Assembly (NCBI GenBank): GCA_021030915.1
Contig: JAGEMR010000005.1
Location: forward strand, 496,001-560,000
DNA from: Astrothelium macrocarpum
Taxonomy: Eukaryota; Ascomycota; Dothideomycetes; Trypetheliales; Trypetheliaceae
Length of the DNA stretch: 64,000 nucleotides
Direction of reading: 5' to 3'
This document shows positions 1 through 11,718 of this stretch, piece by piece; within the stretch, counting starts at the first letter, position 1, and the number at the start of each line of letters is the position of its first letter. The notes beneath the pieces are model-generated. The model was not told the origin of the DNA. It saw nothing but the letters and a program-made list of their open reading frames with translations, and ran no database searches. The translations under genes and the position numbers were made by a program.

Positions 1-920
1 ATTACTAAGGCAGCAACACCCAGTTCAAAGATGCGAAGACCTCTCATAGAGCCATTAGGGTTATAGAAAAATAAGATAAAAATTACGTCCGCGATTGAGA
101 TAGCGCAACCAGCGACAAGAGGTATCTTTAAGAGTAGGTACAGTCCGATAGCTGTACCAATGACCTAAGAAAGTAATGCTCAGCATGGCTTTGCCATAGA
201 CGCAGAGTGGGTGTAGGCTTACCTCAGCAATATCTGTAGCAATGATCGCACATTCGGCGAGAAAATACAATATATAGTTTAACCATTTGGGAAGATGGGC
301 TCTGCAATTTTCCGCAAGGTTTTTACCGGTGACCGATCCGAGTTTGACGCAAAGACATTGCAAAAATATGGCAAATAGATTCGAGAGAAACACCATGAAA
401 AGAAGCTTGAACCTGTAAGAAGCACCAGCCGAGACATCTGTAGCATAGTTTCCTGTGTTCGCAACGTAAGTGAAAGTTTTCCGGAAATATCAGACAATCT
501 CTCATTACCTGGGTCAATGTAGGCAACTGAGACCATAAATCCAGGACCAATGAACTTGGCATATTTGATTAATGTAGTTCGAGCTCGCCGTAAATTATCT
601 TTCGAGCGAGCAACTATGACGCTCCGACGAATGTTTCCAAGTGATCCTGTACGCGATCCTCTACGGGAGCTACTTGACCTGTCCAAGTCCGAAAGTCCCG
701 GCGCTGAATTAGTCTGGAGGGCTACTGCCAGAGCTTCATTCGAATTATATGTAGACTTAACAGGTAATTTGGCTTGGACAGGGAGCTGAGGAATTGAGAT
801 GGAGCTTTCCCGCAGTCCTAACTCTTTCTGCTCGTTTTGATCGTCTTGCACGCCTTCCTCATTGGGCACCGAACAAGATGTGCCTTCGTCTTTGGCATGT
901 TCTTGTGAGGACGTCGTCAT
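1..920 (-). CDS. NRAMP-family divalent metal (Mn/Fe) transporter, 5' part
   Basis: Proton-coupled divalent metal transporter of the NRAMP/Smf family, probably carrying manganese or iron across the vacuolar, endosomal or plasma membrane. Exons read 509-920, 223-452 and 1-164, joined by 56- and 58-nt introns in consistent phase. A Ser/Arg-rich cytosolic tail of about 120 residues precedes the first membrane segment. That segment has the family metal-site signature DPGN (split by intron 1 inside the Gly codon), followed by YATDVSAGAS. TM2-TM4 follow, including a FLAECAIIATDIAEV helix typical of NRAMP TM3. The start is the ATG at 918-920; the tail length fits fungal homologues. The rest of the gene lies outside the window, so the paralogue (Smf1, Smf2 or Smf3 type) cannot be decided. 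Confidence 0.93.
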
Positions 921-2092
921 TACGTAGAACGAACTCCAACGTATTGAATTCGAAAAGTTCTTTTGGCTTGGGTGGAGATTGAGAAAGAGATCGACAAACA
1001 GTGCATCGACTTGCAGATTGTGGATGGATCAGAGGCATTGGAGAGAACAGACATTAAACATGCAGATTTGCAAGCAATGAGTTCTGGAAGGACAAGGAGC
1101 GACGGAGGCCAGATCCATCGTAGAGCGGTTGTATATAAGAAATCCAGCTTCCCCTAGCCTGCGGTTACGATTCCTTCCGAGCCCCACGACCCTGCCCCGA
1201 GGCTTCAAAACTGTCGGAGCTTTTGTCTCACGTGAGCCGCATTGGGAAAAAGCCCGTTTATCTAAAAAAGAAAGCTTGTATTGCTTAGCTTAATCATCAG
1301 AGGTGAAAAGATCGACTATCGATTTGACCAGTCATGTCATGGCGTCACCAGCGTCATGCCTGAGAGGGTCCAATCTCAAAAATAATCCTCGCAAATTCGG
1401 AGCAAGCCTGGAAGATAGCTGTGTGGGGTTGACAAAGACGGATTGGCCCGGCTAGGCAGCTCACAATCGCCGAAGGGCAAGCACCGCGGCAATTTGGATG
1501 TCAGGGTGCAAATGCATCATCTACTTTGTTCTACTTGACACGACTGTCAGTACGGTAGGTAAGACCACACGCCATCACTTCATTCCATCATCAAGTCATC
1601 CGCCACCAGACCCACGTTAAAAACAGGCTTCGAACACCCAGTCGCAGAACTCCACATCTCCCGCTGTGATCTCCGAAGTATTGCCAGGCTTCTTCTTCAC
1701 CGTCCTATGCCAAATTGACGCGGGACTGCGAATCCGAAACAGTGGGCTTCATGCATGCTGTCGGCCCCCGACGTGTCAATCCCCTAAATCATGCTGTATA
1801 ATTATGAAAGAAAACAGCTTGGAAGAAATGACAAGTTGATGCGCTGCTGTGGCTGAAAAGTTCAGATCAGCTTGTTTTAGGAGAGGAATGCAAGAATGTT
1901 GACCGCCGCCCAGTCTTGTAACTCCAATTCACCGAAAATTTCCGAGATTTGTTGATCATGACCTCCCTGTGAAACATGTCCTCTAGTAGATATAATAGCC
2001 CACCACCTCATGCTGTTCATTTTTTTAGTAGGGCACGAACGCCGACTCCACGCAGTGCGATAGATCCCAAACACCGTTGCAAGGCAGAACGC
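921..2092. other. Intergenic: NRAMP promoter and CDC24 3' region
   Basis: About 1.2 kb between the start of the NRAMP gene and the stop codon of the Cdc24 gene, both on the minus strand. Only short overlapping ORFs on both strands are present, without recognisable domains or convincing splice structure. It should hold the NRAMP promoter and the CDC24 3'UTR. No tRNA or mobile element was seen. Confidence 0.5.
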
Positions 2093-5000
2093 TTATTGAC
2101 AGTAAAGCTCAATCTCGCCAAGTTGGCCGGCAACGATCTGGTCAATGTGCTGCTCCTTCCACGTCTCAAACGCAATCTGGACGTCTTCGTCAGATTGTAT
2201 ACTGACATAGTCGTCGTCGTCGAGGTATTTTAGTTTGAGCTGACCAGAGCTAAGCGAGAGATTGGTAGAACGCTGGAGCTTGGCATCGATGCGATCCTTG
2301 AGAGATTGGTAGCTGATATTGATAGCGACGACCAATGTATAAGTGCAGCCTGCCGATTCGCAATGGACTTTCACTTTGAGCTGCGTTGGATTTGGCGGTG
2401 GGTAATCGTCGGATCGAGGTGACATGGGCCGGTTGTCTTGCGTCGTTGTTGGATGAGTTGCATCCCTAGGATAAGCAGGTGAGCGCCTATTCTGTTGCAC
2501 AGAACTGTCATCGTAGTCTTGGAAATGTAACTCTTGCGGGTGACGGAGTTGTCCTGATCGATCTCGATTTGCACCCGGAGATTGCGATGGAAGCCGGTTC
2601 ATTGGACCTCCCGTAGGTGAATTACTTTGGCTGCGATTGATTCCTGGGTGATGTGCGTAGTGAACAGGGAACGGGGGTACAGGAACGTCTGGCACTGGTG
2701 AGGTATAGTTGTTATTACCTTGTTGCCGATTGTTGGGAAGCGTGTTCTGTATATTCGGGCTACTCGCAGATCGAAACCTGTTGGGAAGATTCTGCGCATT
2801 CTGCATGCCGGTGCCTGCGGGCGCTGAGGGGCGCATTACAGAACGACTGTTGGGATATCCGCTCATACTTTGTCCATCCCGTGAGACTGTGCGACCTACG
2901 GCCGGTGCTGTGAAGCGATTAGACTCGTCTCCATGGTAAGCGCTCGTCGGCGGTTGCTGACGTGGAAAGGGAAACATTCCAGATGATGAACTGGTTCTGA
3001 TGGATACAGGAGACTCGATACTAGGCGAGAAGTATGAGTCGCCTCCGCGCTCGCCTGGAGACGGCGCCGCATTAGCTAACTGCTGGGTTCGCAACGTCAA
3101 AGCAGGCGCGCTTGGACCCATTGGAAATCGTGGTGGAGGCACCCGAGTGTTTGATGAAGATGAGGACGGACCACTATCCCCTGTAGTCGATCTCGAGCGC
3201 AGACTTGTCCTTGAGCCGTTGCGACTGCTCATGGGAAACTCGGATACTGGATATTGGCCATATACCGTTGATACGTCATCTTCGTCCTCGCCGTCCTCAT
3301 CGTTGCGATACGGATTTTCCAACGCACCTTGGTTCTGCATGAATGTGAATTCAGTTTCCGAGGTGCCAAATGATCTTCCATCGCTTCCTCTGGCTCTTTC
3401 TTTCCAGATCCTTCGCTGTTGGTCAACTCTAGTTGCCCATTTTTTCATGAGTTCTTCAGTAGTAAATCTAATGACAAAGTTTTCGATGCCAGGATCACCT
3501 TTCCAGAATATTTGACAAGTATATGAGCCTGGGACAGACCTGTGATTAGCGACAAAAATAGATCAAAATAGCAAATGGAAAAACTTATGAAACTTACCGG
3601 GCTTGGCCAACGAAATGGTCTCTGTCACATTTTGCATAAAAATCCGACCTTTCAGCTGGAGCTTCGGTTTGCCTTTGCGGTCCACGACCGGCTTGTTCAT
3701 CAATTTGTTCTTTTGTTTGTTCGGATTCATCTCTTTGCAGCAAAGTAGGATGGATTCAAAGAGATATACTTTGTACTGCTTAAAGGGAAACGAAGTTAGT
3801 AAATGTCATAGAACACTGAAGAATCGTGCCTCTGGAAGTTTGGGATGGGAAAAGTAAAAGCGAAAGACTTGCCTCTCTCTCTGAATCTTTCGCATTGGCA
3901 TTATCGCCTTTCAATACTGTGAAGGTGCCCGCAAGCAATAAGTCGCCAAAAGCCTCGACTCGATGTCCTTTCCAATCTTCCACTCTGTTCTTTAGTTCCT
4001 GAACAGCTGCTAATCGTTCTTCTCGGTCTACTGCTGCATTTGTGCGCTCCAAGACAGATGAAGCAGCTTCTATGCCAATCGTGACATCTTCCTTTCTTGC
4101 CTGATCCAGGCCACCTTTGTCTCGTAATTCCTAGTAATGATTAGTGAGGCCATGCGATTGACAATCGCAGTTTTCCTACCTTAAGTAACAAGGGATATTT
4201 CGCGAGACGTTGAAAAGGCTTCATGAGGAAAGATGATAATATAGCGGGAGTCTCAACCATCTGGCGCATCTCAACCGAGCCACCCGCTTCCCTCAGCTTA
4301 TCGAATTCTCGGGTGGTGATTTCCTCGCATCGCTTCTGGTTTGCTATGTAAGGCTCATAAACTTTGAAGGCATCATTGTAGAGCTTGAAAAGCTTCCCCC
4401 AATTTTGCTCGGATTCCGGTAATGCATTCGTCTGCTCGACGCGAATAAGGAAGCGTCGTTGGAAATCAAGAAGTGAGTTCAAATTCAAGAAAATGTCGTG
4501 GATGGCGTCGCCAGGAATTACACCTTTCTCTTCCACGAGTTTCTTGAAAGCCTGCAAGAGCTCGAGATGTTGCACATAAGTCCTTTCAGTCTTGACTAAT
4601 TCTTCGATAATGTGTTGTCTCTGGCTTCGTTTGATGTCTTTGGTGGACTCAAGCGACATCACATCTTCATCAACCGAAACTGTGTCGATTAGACCCTCTT
4701 CAACGAGAATGTCCAGGACGCGATTCACAACTCTCACGACCTATGATACGAATTAGCACAAACTATGGTCACTGTATGCGGCCATGTCGAAAGTCTTGCC
4801 TTTGCGAATCCGCCTGTGTCATCTCCATATAAATCCGTGACAATGAAACAATCATTGGACGGAAACTTTAGTTGGTTAATGCATGCCTGCACGAATTTGA
4901 ACGTCGCGGCTTTCCCTCGTTTTGATTCAGGGACTTTGGATGTATCAATCTCCAACGGCTGCGCAGGGTTGAGGGTATTGTAGATCATCATCAACGGATA

Positions 5001-5435
5001 GCCCTTCCTAAAAGTCCACCAAAGTAGAGTGACAGGATCTGTGTCTTGGGCATCTTCCAGTTCCAAGGCGTGCAACTGCTCTTCAAAGCCTGGTACGCCT
5101 CTTAGACGTTGTCGTAGATTTAAGCTGATCTGAAACAAGGACGCATCTTTGTCGGCAACCTTGTTCAACACGTTATCGGTCGCCTCAACAGGGGCGCCAT
5201 TCGTAGGCGTCTGCGGAACGGGTGGCGGGGCGGGAAATAAAGTGGATTGCGAAGTGCCTTGGGTGGTATCGGAGTATCGTAGAGATGGGTGAGAGTTGAC
5301 GGAAAATTGCGAGCTGCTGTGGCTCTGGGTCTGCATGACCGGCGATGCGCTGCCTGGGTTCGTCATCCTGGAGTGGATAGCAGAGGGTGCGGTGTAGGTC
5401 CGTGATAGAGGGCCATGCGTCGCAACCTCCATCAT
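2093..5435 (-). CDS. CDC24: Rho guanine-nucleotide exchange factor Cdc24/Scd1
   Basis: GDP/GTP exchange factor for Cdc42 (and probably Rac) that sets polarised hyphal growth. Five exons: 4800-5435, 4181/4180-4740, 3873-4130, 3598-3778 and 2093-3528, totalling 1023 residues. Order of domains: disordered leader, CDC24 calponin-like domain (about 85-210), DH domain (about 225-410, with the KPFQRLAKYPLLLK helix), PH domain (about 415-565), a long Ser/Pro/Gln-rich linker, and a C-terminal PB1 domain (last 80 residues, acidic YLDDDDY motif) that binds the Bem1/Scd2 scaffold. The start is the first of two adjacent ATGs at 5433-5435. Introns 1 (4741-4799) and 3 (3779-3872) appear to use GC donors (AAG|GCAAGA and GAG|GCAAGT); no GT donor keeps the frame. 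The other two introns are GT-AG. Confidence 0.95.
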
Positions 5436-6070
5436 CTGGACGGCTGGCGGGGTGCAATGGAGGTCAGTCGGACTGAGAGGTCGTGGGATGGCAAGGTGTT
5501 GGAGCGTGGACCGGCCAGGAATAGGGGATCGGCGAGGCGATGATTCTGAAACGGCTCGAGCCAGCGCAAACCCAGCATGGGGAGATGGAAGTTGGGGGGG
5601 AAGAGCAGAGCAGCAGCTCGCACACGGAAAGCGCTCTCAACACGCTCGCTTTGTTCCGGAGCCTGGACTGGCTGGAGCGGCTTCAAAGCAACGGGCGAGG
5701 AATCAAGGGACGCTGCTGGGCGCGGGTGCGTGCTTAGTCATGCGCATCCCGAGGCTGCTCCGATGCCTATTTGGTGTGTTAGCGCTGCGCTGGGCAGCGT
5801 GAGAAGGGTGAGAAGCGTGAGCAGCAGTGTTCTGCCACACCTGCCACCTTCCTAGCCTCTGCCTATCACTCGACCATCAGCTGCGAGCCCGGCCGTGTGA
5901 TGCTTGTCTCGACGTTTGCGTCTTTTGCATGTAAACATCAGCCAGCGCCTGCGTTGCCACGTCTTTCGCAACAGCCTTCCCTTCGCCTCTCATCTACGGA
6001 CTGAGCGACGCCATTACGTGCAGAGCCTGCTTTTTGTGAATGCCATTTCTGCTGCCTTCCCGTTTTCGAC
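5436..6070. promoter_or_regulatory. Divergent promoter region CDC24 / F-box-WD40
   Basis: A 635-bp head-to-head intergenic region between Cdc24 (-) and the F-box/WD40 gene (+). The overlapping ORFs seen here on both strands look like GC-rich chance frames, without domains. It must carry both promoters and 5'UTRs. I see no clear TATA box close to either ATG. Confidence 0.5.
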
Positions 6071-8391
6071 ATGTCCCACCGTGCTATTCGTAGCCGCAGT
6101 CCGGTGACCTTCTCCAATTCGCCCTACATTGCTGCCTTCCAATCGGCTGCTTCCATGAGTGCCCCCTTCAAAATCGACGAAGGATACTCGGAAGAGACGA
6201 GAAGCCAGAATGAGAGCGATGCACCAATGCGGAGTGGCTCACGAGACAGCGATCTCCCGGATCAAGACACTGCTCCCATCTTATCCCTGCCGGAATGGGT
6301 GCTGGGACTCAGTGAGACTGACCGCAGTGGTGTGTGCTACTTCCATGTTTCTATATGTAAATGGGACTTTACGGGATTAACATGTCTACTGCAGAGTTTG
6401 CCTACTCGATCCTACGCTCGCTTCGGACCTCCTCGATCGCTGCCATTGTAGACCGGCTCAATCCTTTGCTACACCTCGATCCACTGCAACACTTACCACC
6501 AGAAATCACTTTTCACATCTTCTCATACTTGGAACCTCGTTCTTTATTGACAGCATCTGTTGCTTCAAAGGCTTGGCGGCAAAGAGCCTTGGATGGTCGC
6601 CTATGGCGCATCTTATTCGCGTCAGAAGGCTGGCACCCAAACATACCGCAAGTAAAAACATTCGAAGAGGCAGAGAAAACCCGTGCTGCTAAAGCTAGAG
6701 AACCAAAAAGCCGCGCAAGAAGAGCCGATACCGATACAGGACAACAAAGCAATAAAAAGCGTGCTCGTGACAGCGGACTTTTTGGCCCAGGTCCCAATTT
6801 TGTTTCCGCGCAAGCTTCTCCAGACAGAACGACTGAGCAATCCCACAGCTGGGGTACACACCATGACGTGGTGGAGGCTGATGAAAGTCCAGACCTATCA
6901 GATCATATGCAAGGGGTCGATTTCAATTCGCTAGCGTCCCCAACGTCTGAAAGTGGACGACGACCATCATACATGGAAGAGTTGAAGAATCAAATTAGTA
7001 TGAAACAGGGCAGTGGTGTTTATGACACACGACTTGGAGATTACACCAACACCATTTCCACGCCGCTTAGCCCACCAGTGACGCCAAACCTAATGTCGAC
7101 ACTGTCGGAGGAGCCAAAAGTTAACTGGCAATATCTTTATAAGCAGCGAAGGCGTCTTGAAGATAACTGGAATGCCGGCCATTATACCAACTTCCAGCTC
7201 CCTCATCCTGACCATCCATATGAAGCGCACTTGGAATGCGTCTACACAATCCAGTACTCTGGCAATTTCCTCGTTAGTGGAAGCAGGGATAGGTCCATCC
7301 GGATTTGGAATCTTGAAACCCAAAGACTGGTGCTTCCGCCGCTGGTTGGACACAAAGCTTCGGTTTTATGCCTTCAGTTTGACGAGAGTCCCGAGGAAGA
7401 CGTTGTCATATCAGGAGGAAGTGATGCTGACGTCATTTTATGGCGCTTCTCTACCGGTCAGATTATCAAGAAGATGGAACAAGCTCACACCGAATCAGTC
7501 TTGAACCTGAGGTTTGATCAACGTTTTCTTATCACGTGTTCAAAAGATAAATCAATCAAAGTGTGGAATCGACGGGAAATGAGTCGAAGTCAACCAGCAA
7601 ATGGATTTGACGGCTCTGCAGGCCCGTTACATGTCGTCAACGCAGGTCGCTACGCAGACAATCCATCTGCTTGGCGCCTTTTGGAAGAGTATACTCTTGC
7701 GTTGTCGCTCGATGGGCATGGCGCTGCTGTCAATGCAATTCAGATCCTGGATGGGCATATTGTTTCTGCCTCTGGTGACCGAACTGTCAAGATCTGGGAC
7801 CTGAGTACAGGTATTTGCAAAATGACACTCACCGGCCACACAAAGGGCATCGCTTGTGTACAGTTTGACGGCAGACGAGTCGTAAGCGGCAGCAGTGATG
7901 ATACAGTCCGTATCTTTGATCGGGCCACAGGAGTTGAAGTTGCCTGTTTACAAGGTCATCAGAACCTTGTGCGTACCGTACAAGCTAGGTTTGGAGACTT
8001 GCCGGGTAACGAAGACGATCTGGAAGCAGAGGCGCGAGAGATTGACAGGCAATTTTTTGCAGCTCGAAAACATGGACTAATTACACCACCAAGCGCCGGG
8101 AACCGACGTAGAGTCCGCAATGCTGGTTCGCGCAATCCCCAGGATATCACTGCATATGGTGCAAAGTTACCGCCAGGTGGCGGGGGCAGCCGATGGGGCA
8201 AGATCGTTTCTGGATCTTACGATGAGACGGTTATCATCTGGAAGAGGGACCATGATGGGAGATGGGTCATTGCGAGACGTTTGTTGCAAGCAGATGCAGT
8301 GAAGCGTGCAGGTGGTCTAAGGCGAGCACATGCTGGTCCCCCACGGATTGGTCCTCAACACCAGATCATCCAGCAACAACTTCAGCAACAT

Positions 8392-8433
<42 letters not shown>

Positions 8434-9075
8434 GGTCAACAGGGTCAACAACAGGGTCAACAACAGGGTCAACAACAAGGTCAACAACAGGGTCAACTAG
8501 CACAGCAGCAGCCATTAACTGCTGATCCAAACTCGAGCCTTGCACCTACTGTCACTTCCCAACTCACCAGTCACGCAATGCCACTACTGCCAAATGGAGA
8601 AGAGGATCCCCAAGTCGGCAGCTCTTCCAGCCAAGTGCAGCAAACTACTGTGCTATCCTCCACGGTTGCTCAATCTAATCAGTCTGGGGAGGCATCTCAC
8701 ACTACTCATCTGCCAACACATATCGCGCATTCAAGTGCAGCAATACCTCAGCCTGGCCAGCAAGTGCAGCAGGCACAAAGCAATAATTCACAACATCAAG
8801 CAGTGTCACAAGCAGCGACGGCGCCTCCTCATCATCACCACCATGGCCACCATCACCATCATGGCCACCATCATGGCCATCACGCGGCTAACGCTGCAAT
8901 ACCGGCTATGATGACTATCAGCCCACACGGTTCAAATTCACGAGTGTTTAAACTGCAGTTTGATTCAAGACGGATAATTTGCTGCTCGCAAGATCCGCGC
9001 ATTGTTGGCTGGGATTTTGCGAATGGAGACAAAGACATAATAGAAGCCAGCCAGTTTTTCGCAGAAGATGACTAG
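6071..9075 (+). CDS. F-box/WD40-repeat protein, SCF ubiquitin ligase receptor
   Basis: Substrate receptor of a Skp1-cullin-F-box E3 ligase: the F-box binds Skp1 and the beta-propeller binds the (usually phosphorylated) target. Two exons, 6071-6329 and 6395-9075, joined through a GTGTGT donor and CTGCAG acceptor, give 979 residues. A conserved leader (LPEWVLGLSETDRS, then EFAYSILRSLRTSSI after the junction) precedes an F-box at about 116-162. WD40 repeats run from about 360 to 700, with GH and WN/WD dipeptides. A low-complexity insert follows: poly-Gln, then Gln/Gly repeats (about 745-795) and a His-rich run (about 898-918). A final WD-like blade closes the C-terminus. Overall it resembles fungal Cdc4/Fbw7/Met30-type proteins. 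Which orthologue it is cannot be settled, so no symbol is given. Confidence 0.9.
8376..8505 (+). repeat. In-frame CAG/CAA tract and 12-bp CAACAGGGTCAA repeats
   Basis: A microsatellite of CAG and CAA codons grades into about five direct copies of a 12-bp unit encoding Gln-Gln-Gly-Gln. It lies in the disordered insert of the F-box/WD40 protein. Copy number is likely to vary between strains. Confidence 0.9.
8826..8886 (+). repeat. His-rich CAT/CAC codon tract
   Basis: Repeated CAC/CAT codons with interspersed Gly (HHHHHGHHHHHGHHHGHH pattern) inside the F-box/WD40 open reading frame, just before the last WD-like blade. It would give a metal-binding or pH-sensitive surface. Confidence 0.85.
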
Positions 9076-9647
9076 ATAGCATCTTGCGGCTTTGGTCATA
9101 AGACCAATCTTGCCATGACTATACCAGTAGCACGGCGGGATGAATTGTTGTGACTGGGTCAGCGTTTCGAAGGGTTTCGAATGCGCTATGAATCATTCGT
9201 CTGGATAACGAGGGAGATGAACAAGCATGATAGCATAGGCGTATCCTGATTTGTTGTTGTAATTTGCAGCTGAAGTTGTTTCTGGCGGGATAGAATATTT
9301 AGACGACGTGATGACTGCAGGGGAAATTGCCGTTTCAGTAGAAAAGCAAAGCGAAGGAATGGTGCCTGCATGTTTCAGCAGGCCTAGCCATAATTTTCAA
9401 CATGTTTTCCCAGTGAGCATGTGCAGATTTGGAAGGGAATCCGTGGGCTGTGCCACGCGAGGCGTCGGATCAGCTGCGCCCGTGAAGCTGAGGGCGCGTA
9501 GGACGTTTACATATAACCTCTGCGCTGGAGTAATGCGTTGCGCACTCTTAGACATTTACAATCACAGGTGGCCTCCTTGACGTCTAGATCCACCTTAGCA
9601 TATTATTTTCAGGACAAGAATCTACCAATTCACCACTCCCACACAAC
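9076..9647. other. Intergenic between F-box/WD40 and DUF7053 genes
   Basis: A 572-bp tandem intergenic region. It holds the 3'UTR of the upstream gene and the promoter of the DUF7053 gene. ORFs here are short and lack domains. Confidence 0.4.
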
Positions 9648-10238
9648 ATGCCGTCACTCCGGTCAACGTTCGGAGTTAACAAGCAAACAATTCTTCCTGC
9701 ATCGGTCAAGAAGGAGGATGTCATCAGTCAACTTCACGATCATTCCTTGATGATCAAATTGAACCCGATCGTTGTACACCATGAAAAGGCGCAGGGACCC
9801 ATGCCACCGCCTTCCACCCCCAATGAAGATGAAACAACTCTCATCCCCGAAGACGACGAGGTTTTCACGAGCAACGCAAGCACCAAGTACAACATCACAG
9901 ACCGGATATCCTATCTGCCAGGGGATCTTTGGACTGGCACAATCACTTACTCGGCATGGTTCGTGGACACGCCTGATGGCCTTCGAACGTTTGTACAAGC
10001 ACCAATGGGTGTCGTGATACGAGGAAGCTGGAAAGTTCGTCCAGTCTGGTCGAATTATGGAGGCGAACCTGAAGAAGAAATGGGGATTTACTTGTCAGAG
10101 GAAGCGATCGTCTCCTGCAATTCCCTGCTACGGCCCCTCATCCAGAGTACAATGCAAAAGAGTCATGGAACGCTTCACCATCGATTCCTTGAACGACTAG
10201 TGGATGACGGGCATTTCCTGAAAGATAATGTGCAATAA
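9648..10238 (+). CDS. DUF7053-family protein
   Basis: An intronless 196-residue soluble protein. The N-terminus (STFGVNKQTILPASVKKEDV, then a QLHDHSLMIKLNPIVV segment) and the later GTITYSAWFVDTPDGLRTFV and MGVVIRGSWKV strands match the pattern of fungal DUF7053 proteins, an uncharacterised ascomycete family likely to form a START/SRPBCC-like lipid-binding fold (inference from strand pattern). No signal peptide or membrane segment is seen. The first ATG is used; it lies directly at the family's conserved N-terminus. Function is unknown. Confidence 0.8.
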   Translation: MPSLRSTFGVNKQTILPASVKKEDVISQLHDHSLMIKLNPIVVHHEKAQGPMPPPSTPNEDETTLIPEDDEVFTSNASTKYNITDRISYLPGDLWTGTITYSAWFVDTPDGLRTFVQAPMGVVIRGSWKVRPVWSNYGGEPEEEMGIYLSEEAIVSCNSLLRPLIQSTMQKSHGTLHHRFLERLVDDGHFLKDNVQ

Positions 10239-10867
10239 TGTATGATTTCTCCTTCGGCAGAATAAATGTTTGAGAAGGCTTGCAACATGTACATGGTGGT
10301 GTGGAGCTGTATCAGGGCGGGCAGGGACTGTCGATCGGGTGTTCCTTGGACTTGTTTTTTCACCAACAAAATGATACCTCCAAGCATTCAAGGCATCCAG
10401 AGCATCATCTGACGGGCTGTAATCAATGCGCAATGCAATGCTACCTGAGCAACGAGGGCACGAGACTTCATGACTGAAACTATACACAATGTCTGTTTAA
10501 ACTTTTAAGCTTAGCAAAATTCAGGGAGCTTGGCCTGTGCGTGCATTGCTAGTAGAAGTCCGGTGGAGGGCCGATCCTTGGCCCGTTGGAGTTACGGACA
10601 ACCGGACTTTCCGGCTTCTCTTTCGTCATTTTTTCGTTCTGACAACCCGAAATTTATTGCTTATCTGCCCAATTCTCGTCCGCTCCCGGCTCTTGATCCT
10701 CTTCGCACCAGCTCAACCGGTGAACCACACTTTTGCTTTCGTGCGAATTTCTTTTCAATTGCTCAATTGCTCTATTACCAAATCCAATACCTTGACTCGA
10801 AGGAAAACATTCGGTCGTCGAGAACGCGATTGACAGACAAGTAGCGACCTCCTGACGCATAAAGACT
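10239..10867. promoter_or_regulatory. Intergenic / carbonic anhydrase promoter
   Basis: A 629-bp region before the carbonic anhydrase. Short ORFs on both strands have no domains. The CT-rich stretch at about 10600-10800 is typical of fungal promoters and 5'UTRs. Confidence 0.4.
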
Positions 10868-11718
10868 ATGAGTGGGGACGGTACGTGAAACCTCTCAATG
10901 TTGTGCATTCACCGCGCGCCTTTGCTATGGAGGCAATCTCAGCGTGCCATGGCTCTCTGTGCGCTGAAATTCTCCTACCCAGCATTGCGCTCCTCTCCGA
11001 TCCGCAATGCCTCCAACAAGCCAGCATCTAGTAAATAAACGATGAGGCATGGTACAGCACCGGCAAAATTTCACTAACAATTGCCTGCTCAGAAACTCTC
11101 GACCTTGCCCTCGCCCAAAACAAGGCCTGGGCTTACCAAGTCGCCTCTGAGGATCCAACCTTCTTTCCCAAACTCGGCTCCGGTCAATCTCCAGAAATCC
11201 TCTGGATAGGATGCGCCGATAGCCGCATACCGGAGACGACTATCCTCGGCCTCAAGCCCGGCGATGTCTTCGTCCATCGCAACATCGCCAATATCCTACA
11301 TAGCGCCGACATTAACGCAGGATCCGTCATTGAATACGCCGTCAAATATCTTCAGGTCAAACACATCATCGTGTGCGGACATACTAGCTGTGGCGGTGTG
11401 AACGCCGCGCTTGGGAATAATCGACTTGGAATGATTGACACGTGGCTTCTTCCATTGCGCCAGCTTCGCATGAAGCATGCTGACGAATTGGAAGCCTTGA
11501 CGCCGCAGGAAAGGACGTTCAGGCTTGCCCAGCTGAATGTTGCTCAGTCACTGGAAGTTCTCAAGGAGAACGCGGTGGTGATTGACGCCATCAAAGAGCG
11601 GGAACTCAAGATCCATGGCCTCATATATAATGTCGGATCCGGAGAGCTGTCCGTTTACGAGTCTCAGCCGGATGAGAAACAGGCCAAGGCAAGGACCGAG
11701 GCCTTCCAGCTAACCTAA
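10868..11718 (+). CDS. Beta-class carbonic anhydrase
   Basis: Zinc enzyme interconverting CO2 and bicarbonate, needed by fungi to supply bicarbonate to carboxylases at ambient CO2. The main exon 11093-11718 carries the complete core: C45, D47 and R49 in IGCADSR, and H101 and C104 in CGHTSCGG, the Cys2His zinc site plus the Asp-Arg dyad (numbering for the 212-aa form). Two first exons fit the same splice phase at 11093. The short exon 10868-10880 gives a 212-aa form beginning MSGDE (212-nt intron). The exon 10949-11030 gives a 235-aa form with a basic, Ser/Ala-rich leader beginning MALCALKFSYPALRSS (62-nt intron), which looks like a mitochondrial presequence. Length and motifs match Nce103-like enzymes. 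Which form is made is inference. Confidence 0.93.
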
